Shown here: positions 8,640-18,217 of the stretch, piece by piece | How positions within the stretch are numbered: the stretch's first letter is position 1 | How the letters are laid out: every line of letters starts with the position of its first letter | DNA from: Chersky-840 sp963838775 | Lineage (GTDB): Bacteria > Actinomycetota > Acidimicrobiia > Acidimicrobiales > UBA8190 | Reading direction: 5' to 3' | Assembly: GCA_963838775.1 (NCBI GenBank) | Contig: CAWISP010000001.1 | Coordinates: forward strand, 124,001 to 188,000 | Length of the DNA: 64,000 bases | Notes under the pieces: model-generated | Database searches by the model: none | Told to the model about the DNA's origin: nothing | Seen by the model: only the letters and a program-made list of their open reading frames with translations | Position numbers and translations under genes: made by a program

Positions 8640-9176
8640 TCAGAGCTCGGGAGGCAGGGGCAGCGGGCGGCGACCCGCGAATCCGTCTTCGGGAAAATGC
8701 CACCACGCCAACTCGTCCTCGTCGAGCTGCCAACAGAGCAGCACCTCCTTCCCGAGGTGCAGCGCCGTGAAGTCGATGAGCCCCCGATCGGGGTCGCGCA
8801 GGACGATTCCCTGCCGATCGAGCTCAGAGAGCGCCTCCTTGACATCGAACGCCACGGCCGGCTCCGAGCCCGGCGGGGCCGCGGCGCCAGCAGGCCCGGC
8901 CGGAGGCGTCGGTACCTGCTCCCTCGGTTCGGAGTCGGCGGGCGCAGCGTCGGGAAGACCCGAACCGACGGCGCCCGGGGCGGTCGAGCCCGAGCCGGAC
9001 TCCGCAGGCGCGGACTTTGGTGACGACGGGCCGGCGGGTGGAGGGGCGCCGGGGAGCACGGCGTGCCCGTTCCCGCGTGACGACACCGCCAGATTCGAGG
9101 CCCGACGGATCACGCCCAGCAGAAGTCGCAGCCGGGGGAGGAATGCCTGGGCCTCGTCGACCGTCCAGTACCGCAC
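8640..9176 (-). CDS. DUF2203 family protein with long internal insertion
   Basis: 178-residue protein. The ends match DUF2203: RYWTVDEAQAFLPRLR at the start and, at the end, GIVLRDPDRGLIDF, VLLCWQLDEDELAWWHFPEDGFAGRRPL. Between them (residues about 38-108) is a Pro/Ala/Ser-rich low-complexity stretch of about 70 residues; typical family members are about 120 residues and lack it. Function of the family is not established. GTG start after AAAGG. It precedes an aldo/keto reductase gene on the same strand by 37 nt on its 5' side, so the two may be co-transcribed. Confidence 0.8.
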   Translation of the reverse strand: MRYWTVDEAQAFLPRLRLLLGVIRRASNLAVSSRGNGHAVLPGAPPPAGPSSPKSAPAESGSGSTAPGAVGSGLPDAAPADSEPREQVPTPPAGPAGAAAPPGSEPAVAFDVKEALSELDRQGIVLRDPDRGLIDFTALHLGKEVLLCWQLDEDELAWWHFPEDGFAGRRPLPLPPEL

Positions 9177-9213
9177 CGGTCGACCTTTCCGACGAGGAAG
9201 ACGCCGGAGGGGA

Positions 9214-10224
9214 CTAGGAAGGTGCCGGACCGGAGCCGCCGGTCATACGACCGATGAACCCGGAGACGCGTTCGCGGATCAGGTCGGGCAGCACCGACGT
9301 CGCCGCCAACGGCTCGAACGCGTCGGACGCGGCCACGAGCGCCGCGTCCTCGTCGTCGGTGAGCTCGATGTCGGCAGCTGCCGCGTTCACCTCCACCTGC
9401 GCCGCCGAGCTCGCCCCCGGGATCACGACCACGTTGGGACGCCGGACCAACCACGCCAGCGCGATCTGCGACGGCGTGGCGTGATGGGTCTCGGCCACCG
9501 CTCGCAACACGTCGAGCATCGGGGCAGCGCGGCGCAGGTTCTCGGGATGGAACCCGGGCGACGCCGAGCGCACGATGCCGGTGGGACGGTGGTGCTCGTC
9601 GTAGCGCGCCGACAACAAGCCCTGGCCCAGCGGGCTGTAGGCGATGATGGCCCGGTCATGGGCCTGTGCCCACGGCAACAGGTCCTTCTCGGGCCGGCGG
9701 TCCACCAGGCTGTATCGGACCTGGTTCGACAGCACGGGCCGACCCAACGCCTCCTGGGCGGCCTCCCACCGCGCCAACGAGTAGTTCGAGACACCGACGT
9801 GGCGGACGAGCCCCTCGTCGAGCAACTGCGCGAAGGCGGGCATCGTCGCCGTGAGCGGCACCACGGGGTTGGGCTGGTGGAGCTGGTACAGATCTAGAGC
9901 GTCGACCCCCAGACGCCGCAGGCTCCCCCGGGCCCGCTGCACCACCACCGGCGCGATCGGCAGGACCGGGAAGATCTTGGACGCGATGAAGGCCTCGTTG
10001 CGCCGCTCCCCCAGCGCCTTGCCCAGGATCCGCTCGGACCTCCCGAAGCCGTAGATCTCGGCCGTGTCGAAGAGGGTGATGCCGACGTCCAAGGCGCGCT
10101 GCACGATGGCATCCGCCTCACGGTCGGAGTAGTCGGCCCCGTACCCCCACTCGGTCGAGCCGAACTGCCATGTCCCGAGCCCGATCACTGACATCCTGGC
10201 CCCGGCGATATCGACGTACTTCAT
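9214..10224 (-). CDS. Aldo/keto reductase
   Basis: 336-residue (beta/alpha)8 NADPH-dependent oxidoreductase that reduces aldehydes or ketones. The catalytic tetrad is visible: Asp in LFDTAEIYG, Tyr in the same motif, Lys in IASKIFPVL, His in YQLHQPNP. The region SPLGQGLLS and the C-terminal cofactor segment VVIPGASSAAQVEVNAAA match the family. Substrate unknown. The start ATG gives MKYVDIAGARMSVIGLGTW, the usual beginning. Upstream lies a repeat-rich spacer. Confidence 0.9.
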   Translation of the reverse strand: MKYVDIAGARMSVIGLGTWQFGSTEWGYGADYSDREADAIVQRALDVGITLFDTAEIYGFGRSERILGKALGERRNEAFIASKIFPVLPIAPVVVQRARGSLRRLGVDALDLYQLHQPNPVVPLTATMPAFAQLLDEGLVRHVGVSNYSLARWEAAQEALGRPVLSNQVRYSLVDRRPEKDLLPWAQAHDRAIIAYSPLGQGLLSARYDEHHRPTGIVRSASPGFHPENLRRAAPMLDVLRAVAETHHATPSQIALAWLVRRPNVVVIPGASSAAQVEVNAAAADIELTDDEDAALVAASDAFEPLAATSVLPDLIRERVSGFIGRMTGGSGPAPS

Positions 10225-10238
10225 GGGCGTCTCTACTT

Positions 10239-10378
10239 CCTACTTCGGGCCCACTTACTTCGGGTCCACCTACGTTCGGGTCCACACCTGCTTCGGGTCT
10301 CGACTCCGGCTTCGGGTCCCTCCTGCTTGGGTCCGCGTCTACTTCGGTCCCGCGTCCGCGCCGCTCCCTACTTCGGGG
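10239..10378. repeat. Intergenic imperfect repeats of CTACTTCGGGTCCA type
   Basis: Seven or more degenerate copies of a unit like TACTTCGGGTCCA at irregular 14-20-nt spacing fill the gap between the aldo/keto reductase start and the SDR stop, and run into the last codons of the SDR. No gene or clear promoter is seen in it. Confidence 0.7.
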
Positions 10379-11129
10379 GCATGCGGATGCCGCCGTCGAG
10401 GCGGATGACCTCCCCGTTGAGGTACCTGTTCTGGGCGATGTGCGCCACGAGCTCTCCGTACCAGACGGGCTGGCCGAGCGTCTTCGGGAACAGGACCGAC
10501 TGGCCCAACGCATTGCGCTGCTCCTCGGGGAGCATGCCGAGCAAGGGTGTGTCGAACAACCCCGGCGCGATGGTGACGACACGAACCCCCACCGACGCCA
10601 GGTCGCGCGCGGCAGGAAGGGTCATGCCCACGATCGCACCCTTCGACGCCGAGTACGCGAGCTGGCCGACCTGGCCGTCGAACGCTGCGACAGACGCGGT
10701 GTTCACGATCACGCCTCGTTCCCCGTCTTCGAGCGGCTCGGTGACGGCCATGGCCGACGCGGCGCGCGTCATGACGTTGAACGTGCCGACCACATTGAGC
10801 TCCTGGATGAATTTGAAGGCACTCAGGTCGTGCGGCGAGTTGTCGCGGTTGATGACCCGGCCCACCCACCCGGTGCCGGCGCAGTTCACGGCGATGCGCA
10901 GCTTGCCGCCTTCGGCCGCCTGGTCGACGGCGCGCTGGCAGTCATCGGGGTTGGTGACGTCGCCGGCGACGTAGTTGGCGCCGAGATCGCCCGCCACCTT
11001 TTTGGCGCCATCCTCGTTGCGGTCGAAGATCGTGCACCGCACCCCGAGGGAGGTCAGTTTGCGAGCAGTGCCCTCGCCCAGCCCGGACGCGCCACCGGTG
11101 ATGACAGCGGAGATGTCGTTGAGGTCCAT
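10368..11129 (-). CDS. SDR, 3-hydroxyacyl-CoA dehydrogenase (HSD10-like)
   Basis: 253-residue short-chain dehydrogenase closest in layout to type II 3-hydroxyacyl-CoA dehydrogenases. Cofactor motif TGGASGLGEGTARKL, aspartate after beta-2 (IFDRNEDG) suggesting NAD preference, NCAG, catalytic Ser in VNTASVAAFDGQVGQ and the pair in YSASKGA. The segment APGLFDTPLLGMLPEE and the ending RYLNGEVIRLDGGIRMPP are typical. Family members oxidise 3-hydroxyacyl-CoA in beta-oxidation; this fits the two acyl-CoA dehydrogenases elsewhere in the window. ATG 11129 (MDLNDISAV) is preferred over ATG 11138 on family length; neither has a clear ribosome-binding site. Confidence 0.85.
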   Translation of the reverse strand: MDLNDISAVITGGASGLGEGTARKLTSLGVRCTIFDRNEDGAKKVAGDLGANYVAGDVTNPDDCQRAVDQAAEGGKLRIAVNCAGTGWVGRVINRDNSPHDLSAFKFIQELNVVGTFNVMTRAASAMAVTEPLEDGERGVIVNTASVAAFDGQVGQLAYSASKGAIVGMTLPAARDLASVGVRVVTIAPGLFDTPLLGMLPEEQRNALGQSVLFPKTLGQPVWYGELVAHIAQNRYLNGEVIRLDGGIRMPPK

Positions 11130-11174
11130 GCGGCGCATGCTACGGGGGCGGCCGAGCCGCCCGCCAAGACACGC

Positions 11175-11642
11175 CTAGCCGATGAAGTGGTCCCCGGACA
11201 CGCCGTGCTGCGTTGCGGCGGCCTCCACGGCCAGGATGTCCACCCGGTCGTTCATCTCGTTGCCCGAATGGCCCTTCACCCAGCTGAACCGCACCGGGCG
11301 GCCACCGTCGAGCGCCAGCTCCAAGAGCGGCTCCCACAGGTCGCGGTTGGCCACCGGCTTGCCCGCGGTGTTGCGCCACCCACGCCGCTTCCACCCCTCC
11401 CACCACCGGTCGCGGAAGCAATTGACGACGTAGGTCGAGTCGCTCTTGACGTGGACGGGGCCTTGGTTCGCTTCCAGCGCCCGGATGACGGCCGTGACCT
11501 CCATCCGCTGGTTGGTCGAACGCGGCTCGGCGCCGCTGGCATAGGGCCCGTTGGGCACCGCCCACGCCCAGCCACCGGGGCCGGGATTCCCGAGGCTCGA
11601 GCCATCGGTGTACACGACGGTCTCGGCGGCGTCGGTTCCCAT
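11175..11642 (-). CDS. rnhA: Ribonuclease HI
   Basis: 155-residue cytosolic nuclease that cuts the RNA strand of RNA-DNA hybrids. All four metal ligands of the DEDD active site are seen: Asp in VYTDGSSLGNPGPGG, Glu in QRMEVTAVIRAL, Asp in VKSDSTYVV, Asp in GNEMNDRVD, along with VKGHSG. The basic handle region WKRRGWRNTAGKPVANRDLW is present. ATG 11642 follows GGGGATCT and gives the usual length; an upstream start at 11720 would add an unconserved tail. It is transcribed away from the small gene at 11772, and the gap between them should hold both promoters. Confidence 0.93.
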   Translation of the reverse strand: MGTDAAETVVYTDGSSLGNPGPGGWAWAVPNGPYASGAEPRSTNQRMEVTAVIRALEANQGPVHVKSDSTYVVNCFRDRWWEGWKRRGWRNTAGKPVANRDLWEPLLELALDGGRPVRFSWVKGHSGNEMNDRVDILAVEAAATQHGVSGDHFIG

Positions 11643-11759
11643 CAGATCCCCAGCATGCATGCCCGGCCCGGTGCCCGCGGTGGACGCCCCGTCCGGGCGC
11701 AAAGTCGCTGATGAGAGCACCGAAGGTTATCTAAACGTGAACAAAAGGTGAACTCAAGG

Positions 11760-11765
11760 TAAACT
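11760..11765 (+). promoter_or_regulatory. Leaderless-type -10 element
   Basis: TAAACT followed by six bases and the GTG at 11772 matches the TANNNT-N6/7-start pattern of leaderless actinobacterial transcripts. The gene has no Shine-Dalgarno. Confidence 0.45.
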
Positions 11766-11771
11766 GCTCGG

Positions 11772-12080
11772 GTGACAACGGTGACGGCGACCACATGGGG
11801 ATGGTTCTCGGACCCGTACCACGAGCACGAATGCCGCTATTTCTCCGAGGGCAACCCGACCAAGCTCGTCCGGGACTCGGGGCTCGAGTCCTTCGACCCG
11901 CCTCCCGACATTCCCATGCCGGAGTCCCCGGTTCGGGCCATTTCCCGTGCCGCCAACCCGACGGGTGGAGGAGTGGACATGCGCAGGGCCGACGACGCCG
12001 AGCGGGAGGCCCCCTACGACCGGCGCGCCGCCTACCGGAGGGCAATCAGCTCCATCGTGCGCTTCGGATCCTCGGACTGA
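11772..12080 (+). CDS. Small DUF2510-like hypothetical protein
   Basis: 102 residues, no membrane segment. The N-terminal part GWFSDPYHEHECRYFSEGNPT resembles the short Trp/Pro/Arg-Tyr motif of DUF2510-type domains (PGWYPDP...RYWDG), followed by TKLVRDSGLESFDPPP; the rest is charged and probably disordered. Similar small proteins are common in Acidimicrobiia and relatives, but no function is known to me. Start GTG chosen because it follows a leaderless-type -10 box. It ends five bases before the stop of the convergent HNH gene. Confidence 0.65.
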   Translation: MTTVTATTWGWFSDPYHEHECRYFSEGNPTKLVRDSGLESFDPPPDIPMPESPVRAISRAANPTGGGVDMRRADDAEREAPYDRRAAYRRAISSIVRFGSSD

Positions 12081-12085
12081 CGCGC

Positions 12086-13309
12086 TCAACCCGTATCTCG
12101 GTACGGCGGGCCGGTTTCGAAGCTGCACCCACCGGGCGGTTCGCGCCATTCCCAGCCCTCGGGCCCGGGGCGCAACTCCCACTTCTCATACGTGATGAGG
12201 TCGTGGTGCCACCGACACACCCGGGCCAGGCCGACCAGGTCGGTCGTCTTGCAGTCGACGTAGGGGACGTCCCAGTGGTGGTTCTGCAGGCCATGGCCGA
12301 CCTCGCACGTCGGGACCACGCACGTGGGGTCGCGCTCCTCGAGCGCGCTCTGGACATGGGCGGGGACCGTCCTGCCCACGTGGCACACCGTGCTGACCTC
12401 CACCCCGTCTACCACGAGGATCTTCACCCAGGCATCAGAGAGCTGGCGCCGGACCTCGGCCACGGGCACCGGGCCCACGCCGGGGATGTGGCAGATCTCG
12501 CCCTTCGTGACATGTCCCCGGCGCAGCGCTTTGGCGTCCACCCGGATGCTCACCGTGGCCCGGGCCGGTCGGCGTTTCGAATCTTTGGACGCTGCGACAG
12601 CGGGCTCGCCGGCCACGAGGGCCACGAGCGCGTCGGCCAGATAGGCGGCGGGGGGCTCGAGGTCCCCGGACTTCCTGGCCTCGTGGAAGCGGAGGTCGGC
12701 CTCGTCCTTGAGAGCGGACAGGAGCCTGCCCCCGTCCTGGGGCGCGAGCTTGGCGTCGAGGCGGAAGGCCCCGTCGGGGTCGGCCCAGGTGCGCAGGTAC
12801 CTGGCGCGGTGGATGGCCCGGGCATGGTCTTGCTCTTCTTGTGCGGAGCGCGACGCGGCCCGGACCTCGGCGGCGCGTGCGGTCAGGCCCTTGAAGCTGC
12901 GCGTCGCCGCTGCTTGTAACAATTCGTTCTCGGTGCTGGGGTCGCCCTGGGCGGCGTGGGCGATGACCTTCACCTGGGGGCCCGACAATTCGCCGCGTCG
13001 CAGCGCCTCGGTGGTGTCGGGCAACAACTGCAACGCTGCGGCCGTCTCGATGGCTGCGATGGCGTCACCCATGGGAGTCCGGGTCTTCTCCGCCATCCAC
13101 GAGGCCGCCGAGCGGTGCCCTTCGTCGCGCCAGATGGTGGACTCTGCGGCGCGCTTGGAAAAGAGCACCTTGCCCGCCGCCCCCAACCGCTCGATGTCGG
13201 CGAACAATGTCAGGAGCGTCGCCGCCTGGGCGGCGGTGACCCGGTCGGGGTCGGCCTCGGCCAGCGCGGCGGCGATGTCGCGGCGGGCGGTCTCGAGGTC
13301 TGCGAGCAC
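12086..13309 (-). CDS. DUF222 / HNH endonuclease domain protein (13E12-type)
   Basis: 407-residue protein of the DUF222-HNH family that is greatly expanded in actinobacteria. An N-terminal DUF222 domain (residues about 20-250, with LGAAGKVLFSKRAAES and DEGHRSAASWMAEKT) is followed by a C-terminal HNH nuclease domain: CVVPTCEVGHGLQNHHWD supplies Cys ligands and the first His, and VCRWHHDLIT the last. Biological role is not settled; the family includes the 13E12 repeat proteins of mycobacteria. GTG 13309 gives VLADLETARRDIAAALAEAD; a few residues upstream are possible. It is convergent with the 11772 gene and divergent from aceE. Confidence 0.85.
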   Translation of the reverse strand: MLADLETARRDIAAALAEADPDRVTAAQAATLLTLFADIERLGAAGKVLFSKRAAESTIWRDEGHRSAASWMAEKTRTPMGDAIAAIETAAALQLLPDTTEALRRGELSGPQVKVIAHAAQGDPSTENELLQAAATRSFKGLTARAAEVRAASRSAQEEQDHARAIHRARYLRTWADPDGAFRLDAKLAPQDGGRLLSALKDEADLRFHEARKSGDLEPPAAYLADALVALVAGEPAVAASKDSKRRPARATVSIRVDAKALRRGHVTKGEICHIPGVGPVPVAEVRRQLSDAWVKILVVDGVEVSTVCHVGRTVPAHVQSALEERDPTCVVPTCEVGHGLQNHHWDVPYVDCKTTDLVGLARVCRWHHDLITYEKWELRPGPEGWEWREPPGGCSFETGPPYRDTG

Positions 13310-13549
13310 AGGCCCACTCTGACACGAAGGTGTATCAGTACCCCTGAGATGACACAGAGGTAGGTGAGGCTGGTGGGGTTGGAGGGGTAGGAAAGAGGTG
13401 GGAATCGGCCGGAGGAAGTTCAAGGTCGGAGAACGCCGGGTCGGTCGTCTGACCCCCCACCGATGCGGGCACCTTCGCCGGTGCTCCCCGCACCGACCGA
13501 GGCCCCCCTAGTGGTCGGCAGTGTCGGCCTTCTAGGAGAACCCCGCCCG

Positions 13550-13555
13550 TAGCAT
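13550..13555 (+). promoter_or_regulatory. Leaderless-type -10 element before aceE
   Basis: TAGCAT, six bases, then GTG 13562. A GGAG also lies in the six-base spacer, so a leadered message cannot be excluded. The rest of the 250-nt gap from 13310 shows no other clear signal. Confidence 0.4.
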
Positions 13556-13561
13556 GGAGTA

Positions 13562-16312
13562 GTGCTCTTCGACGGAATGTCGCATCAACTTCCCGACATC
13601 GACCCTGAAGAGACCGCGGAGTGGATCGACTCCTTCGACGCCGTCGTGGACGCCGAGGGACGCACCCGGGCCCGCTTCCTCCTCATGAAGCTGCTCGAGC
13701 GGGCCCGGACCAAGCAGGTCGACTTCCCCGCCACCGTCTCGACCCCCTACGTGAACACGATCCCGCGCGACCAGGAGCCGTGGTTCCCCGGCGACGAATA
13801 CGTCGAGCGTCGCATCCGCGCCTACATCCGCTGGAACGCGGCGGCCATGGTGAGCCGCGCCAACTATCGCAGCGAAGGCATCGGCGGCCATCTTGCGACG
13901 TATGCGAGCTCGGCCTCGCTGTACGAGGTCGGCTTCAACCATTTCTTCCGGGGCAAGTCCGACGGGGGGTTCGGCGACCTCGTCTACTTCCAGGGCCACG
14001 CCTCCCCCGGCATCTACGCACGCGCCTTCGCGGAGGGGCGCCTCACCGAGGACCAACTCGACCACTTCCGCCAGGAGGTCTCGGGCCGGGGACTGCCGAG
14101 CTACCCCCACCCCCGCCTGCTCCCCGAGTTCTGGGAGTACCCCACCGTGTCGATGGGCCTCGGTGCGCTGTGCGCCATCTACCAGGCCCACACGGCCCGC
14201 TACCTCCTCCAGCGCGAGATCGTCGACACCAGCGCCAGCCGCATCTGGGCCTTCCTCGGCGACGGGGAGCTCGACGAGGTCGAGTCGATCGGCGCGTTGG
14301 GGGTGGCGGGGCGCGAGCATCTCGACAACCTCATCTTCGTCGTCAACTGCAACCTGCAACGCCTCGACGGCCCCGTGCGCGGCAACGGCAAGATCATCCA
14401 GGAAGCCGAGGCCACCTTCCGCGGCGCGGGCTGGAACGTGATCAAGGTCATCTGGGGATCGAAGTGGGACGAGCTCCTGGCCCGTGACATCGACGGCGTG
14501 CTCCTCGACAAGATGAACACCACGCCCGACGGCGAGTTCCAGAAGTACGCCACCGAGTCGGGCGCCTACATCCGGGAGCACTTCTTCGGGCCCGACCCCC
14601 GGCTGCGCCGGCTCGTCGAGCACCTCTCCGACGCCGAGCTCCAGGCCCTGCCGCGCGGCGGCCACGACTACCGCAAGCTCTACGCGGCCTACAAGCTGGC
14701 GACGGAGCAGGTGGGACAGCCCACCGTCATTCTCGCCAAGACCGTGAAGGGGTGGACGCTCGGGCCCGAGATCGAGGCGCGCAACGCCACCCACCAGATC
14801 AAGAAGATGACCAAGGCCCAGTTGCTGGCGCTGCGGGACCGCCTCTATCTCCAAGACGAGATCCCCGACGACGCCCTCGACGCCGAGCAGCCGCCCTACT
14901 ACCGCCCCCCCGAGGGATCCCCCGCCCACGAGTACCTGTCGGGCCGGCGCCGGGTCCTGGCCGGCCCGTTGCCGTCGCGCGTCGTGCGTTCCGTCACGCC
15001 CCACGCGTTGCCCGACGACAAGGCGTTCTCCGACATGTTCGCCGGGTCGGGCGCCCAGGCCGCGTCCACGACGATGGCCTTCGCCCGCCTGCTGCGCAAT
15101 CTCGTGCGCGACCCCGGCCTGGGGCGTTACGTGGCTCCCATCGTCCCCGACGAGGCCCGCACCTTCGGCCTCGAACCACTCATCGCCGAGTCCAAGATCT
15201 ACGCGCCCGAGGGCCAGCGCTACACGCCCGTCGACTCCGACCTCATCCTCCGCTACGCCGAGGACCGCAAAGGCCAGGTCCTCCAGGAAGGCATCACCGA
15301 AGCCGGGGCCATGGCCTCGTTCATCGCGCTGGCCACGTCCTACGCCACGTGGGGTCGACCCATGTTGCCGATCTACCTCTTCTATTCGATGTTCGGCTTC
15401 CAGCGCATCGGCGACCTGGCCTGGCTCCTCGGCGACATCCGGGGGCGCGGCATCATGGCCGGATGCACCGCAGGCCGTACCACCCTGCAAGGTGAGGGCC
15501 TCCAGCACGACGACGGCCACTCGCCGCTGCTCGCCTCGGTGAACCCCGCCGCCCACATCTACGACCCCGCCTTCGCCTATGAGATCGGCGTGATCATGCA
15601 GGACGCCGTGGCCAAGATCATGGGCCCCGAGCCCGAGGACCGCTTCTGGTACCTCACCCTCTACAACGAGAACTACCCCATGCCCCCTCTGCCCGAGGGC
15701 GCCGCCGGTGACGCCGTGAGGGCCGGGATCCTGCGGGGCATGTACCGCTTCGCCGAGCCGGCCGACGTGAGCGACGGCGGGGCGGGAGGCCCGGGCGAGA
15801 AGCGCAACGGCTCCGCCCGGCGGGCGACACTGCTCTTTTCGGGCCCGATGTGGCAGGCGGCCATGGAGGCGCGCGCCATGCTGGCCGCCGACTGGGGTGT
15901 GTCGGCCGACGCGTGGTCGGTCACCTCGTACACCGAGCTGCGCGAGGACGCCCTGTCGGTGGAGCGGGCCAACCGTCTCCATCCCCACGCCGAACGGGAG
16001 GTCCCCCACCTCTGGAGCGCACTGGCGGACGGCGTCGGGCCCGTGGTGGCGGTGACCGACTACATGCGGGCCGTCCCCGACCAGGTGGCGCGGTGGATGC
16101 CCCGGCCCTTCGTCTCGCTCGGGACCGACGGCTTCGGCCGCTCCGACACCAGGGCCGCCCTGCGGCGCTTCTTCGAAGTCGACGCCGCCCACGTCGTCGT
16201 CGCCGTGCTCAGCGCCCTGGCCGACACCGGTGACGCCAAGCACGACGAGGTGGCCGACGCCATCAGCCGCTACGGGATCGACGCCGAGACCGCCGATCCG
16301 TGGTCCGACTGA
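13562..16312 (+). CDS. aceE: Pyruvate dehydrogenase E1 component, homodimeric type
   Basis: 916-residue thiamine-diphosphate enzyme that decarboxylates pyruvate and acetylates the E2 lipoyl arm. It is the single-chain AceE type, not the alpha/beta form. Conserved blocks: NTIPRDQEPWFPGDEYVERRI near the start, GHASPGIYARAF, the ThDP/Mg motif GDGELDEVESIGAL...NCNLQRLDGPVRGN, GGHDY, TVKGWTLG, EGITEAGAM, YYSMFGFQR-like YSMFGFQRIGDLAW, and TAGRTTL(Q)GEGLQHDDGHS. The C-terminal domain ends with the usual FGRSDTR and ISRYGID. GTG 13562 or ATG 13577 are both possible starts. It stands alone, about 5 kb from E2, E3 and the lipoylation enzyme on the other strand. Confidence 0.95.
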   Translation: MLFDGMSHQLPDIDPEETAEWIDSFDAVVDAEGRTRARFLLMKLLERARTKQVDFPATVSTPYVNTIPRDQEPWFPGDEYVERRIRAYIRWNAAAMVSRANYRSEGIGGHLATYASSASLYEVGFNHFFRGKSDGGFGDLVYFQGHASPGIYARAFAEGRLTEDQLDHFRQEVSGRGLPSYPHPRLLPEFWEYPTVSMGLGALCAIYQAHTARYLLQREIVDTSASRIWAFLGDGELDEVESIGALGVAGREHLDNLIFVVNCNLQRLDGPVRGNGKIIQEAEATFRGAGWNVIKVIWGSKWDELLARDIDGVLLDKMNTTPDGEFQKYATESGAYIREHFFGPDPRLRRLVEHLSDAELQALPRGGHDYRKLYAAYKLATEQVGQPTVILAKTVKGWTLGPEIEARNATHQIKKMTKAQLLALRDRLYLQDEIPDDALDAEQPPYYRPPEGSPAHEYLSGRRRVLAGPLPSRVVRSVTPHALPDDKAFSDMFAGSGAQAASTTMAFARLLRNLVRDPGLGRYVAPIVPDEARTFGLEPLIAESKIYAPEGQRYTPVDSDLILRYAEDRKGQVLQEGITEAGAMASFIALATSYATWGRPMLPIYLFYSMFGFQRIGDLAWLLGDIRGRGIMAGCTAGRTTLQGEGLQHDDGHSPLLASVNPAAHIYDPAFAYEIGVIMQDAVAKIMGPEPEDRFWYLTLYNENYPMPPLPEGAAGDAVRAGILRGMYRFAEPADVSDGGAGGPGEKRNGSARRATLLFSGPMWQAAMEARAMLAADWGVSADAWSVTSYTELREDALSVERANRLHPHAEREVPHLWSALADGVGPVVAVTDYMRAVPDQVARWMPRPFVSLGTDGFGRSDTRAALRRFFEVDAAHVVVAVLSALADTGDAKHDEVADAISRYGIDAETADPWSD

Positions 16313-16319
16313 CCTCTGT

Positions 16320-16640
16320 CGAGATCCAGCGGGTCAGCCCGACAGGACGGCGCGGCGCGCCCGAGCGGACATCACCGACCACCGGGACCGGGCCGACATG
16401 AGCGACCACCGGGATTGCGCCGAGAGCACAGACCCGAGGGAGAAGGCCGATCCGACCGAGAAGGCAGAGAGGAACGACCCGATCGAACCGATCGAAAGGG
16501 CGGAGCCGACCGAACCGATCGACAGCACCGATCCCTTGCACCCGATCGAGAGGACCGAGCCCTCTGACCACAAGGACCACCGGGAGGTCGTCGTCTTCAC
16601 CGTCGTCGTCTTCACCGTCGTCGTCACCGAGTCCATGGCG
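16320..16640. repeat. Degenerate repeat tract between aceE and the permease
   Basis: The 373-nt gap 16313-16685 is made of nested short repeats: GACCACCGGGA..CGGGCCGACA-type units at 16360-16420, GACCGA/GATCGAACCGATCGA units at 16440-16560, and three 15-nt copies containing GTCGTCTTCACC at 16588-16631. All frames through it give only low-complexity peptides, so no gene is called. Confidence 0.65.
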
Positions 16641-16685
16641 CCATCATGCCGCACGACGACGAGGTGGGGGTTGGGGTGTGCTTGG

Positions 16686-18217
16686 TCACTCCGAACGGAG
16701 GAGCAGTGCCGTGCGGGTACGAGCCGCGCTGCGTCCGGGGAGGGCCGCCACCACATTGGCGAGCACCAACGCGCCGAGAGCAACGACGATCACCGACACC
16801 ACGGGCACGGTGGCATCGGGGACGGCGTAGATCTGACGGGCGAAGAGGTCCCACAGCCATCGTCCCAGCGCGATCCCGACGGGCACCCCCACGACGATGC
16901 CGACCCCGGCGGCGACCGACGCCTGCCACGCCACCGCGGCCGCCAGCTGCCGTTCGGTGAACCCGAGGGTCTTCAACAAGGCGAGGTCGCGTCGTCTCCG
17001 TCGCACCGACGCCGCCAGCGTCAGGCCCAGCGCGATCACCGCGCCGGCAGCCAGCGCAGACGCGAGCAGCGCCGGAGCCGCGCCCGTTGTCCGGTAGTTC
17101 ACGATCTCGGCGGGGCGTTGCACGCCGACCACCGACACCGAGTTCCCCTGACCGCCACCGTTCGGGACGGCGGCAAGATCGCGATCGGCGGAGGCGGCGA
17201 TGCGCTGCAGGCCGGCGAGACCAGCCGCGGCCGGAATGCCATCGCGGAGACGGACGAAGACCAGGTCCGGCCCATTGAGCGTCGGGTCCGAGCTCAGCTG
17301 GGCCTTCTGGAAGGCGGCGGGTTCGACATCCCTGCTGATGAGGGCCCCGGTCCCCATAGAGGTGTGGTCGGCGACGACGCTCGAGAAACCGACGGCGGGC
17401 ATGGTCGCCGTGCCGACGATCTTCACGACGGTGCGAGGGACGTAGTACGGAGCGGCCGCCGGTGTGGCGTAGCTCACGATGACGCTGCCGCCGACGTGCT
17501 CGTGGAGCTGCGCCATCGTGGCCGCCCCGAGCACGATCTGGTCTTTCGAGGCGAGGCCGTGCCCGCTCAAGATCGGTGGGGCGACGGGGGCGGCGGGGTC
17601 CGATTGGGAATCCTCGAAGAGGAACGGCACCGTCTGGCCGTCGATCTGGGCGTCGTTGTAGTCGTAGGCCGCCCATGTGGCGACATCACGATCGTGTCTG
17701 AGCAAGGTGAGAGCCTGAGAGGGGACGGTATTGGTGGGATTGAGCATGTAGGTCCAGTTCCACCCGTAGAGCGAGGGGTGCGAGACCAGCGATTGCAGAC
17801 CGCTGCCGAACGTCAGGGTCGCGACGACGAGGGCGACCGCCAGGACGGCACCCAACAGCGCCGAGCGCACCGGCACCGCCGTGCGCCCTCTACCCGACTC
17901 GAGCGCGAACCGCACCCCGACGGCCGCGGGCGGAGGCAGGCCCGTCGACGTCACCGCGTGCACGGCCCTCGAGGCACCGAGGGGGGCGAGGCCGTCGCGC
18001 CGGGCGACACGGTGGGGTGCGCCCCGATAGGCGAGCCCGAGGGCGATCGACCAGAGCCCGAAGATCAGTGCGACGAGCCCGATGCCGAGCACCGTCCAGT
18101 CGACGGCGACGGCTGAGCCGGGATAGACGCTCCTGACGGGGCCGAGGGGAGCAAGCGGAGACAGGGCGACGGCCACGACGGCGGCGATCACCGCCCCCAC
18201 CACGATGGCACCCAGCG
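16686..18217 (-). pseudogene. FtsX-type ABC permease, C-terminal part after a frameshift
   Basis: This piece continues the protein begun at 19272. It opens with a membrane segment (VVGAVIAAVVAVALSPLAPL), carries a second extracytoplasmic domain (about residues 90-330 of the fragment) and ends with the FtsX core: ALLASALAAGAVIALGL, RRRRRDLALLKTLGFTERQL, then two more helices. The DLALLKTLGFT motif is the one by which FtsX/MacB permeases contact their ATPase. No ATPase gene is adjacent. Joined to the upstream part it makes a two-FtsX-domain permease of about 860 residues, the usual size for this family. Confidence 0.75.

Noticed and set aside
13532..16243. 903-codon open frame opposite aceE
   Set aside because: High-GC shadow of a well-conserved gene; Gly/Val/Arg-biased peptide with no family motif.
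16334..16783. Minus-strand frame of GSVLSIG-like repeats after aceE
   Set aside because: Low-complexity translation of a repeat tract with no start signal; overlaps the permease 3' end.
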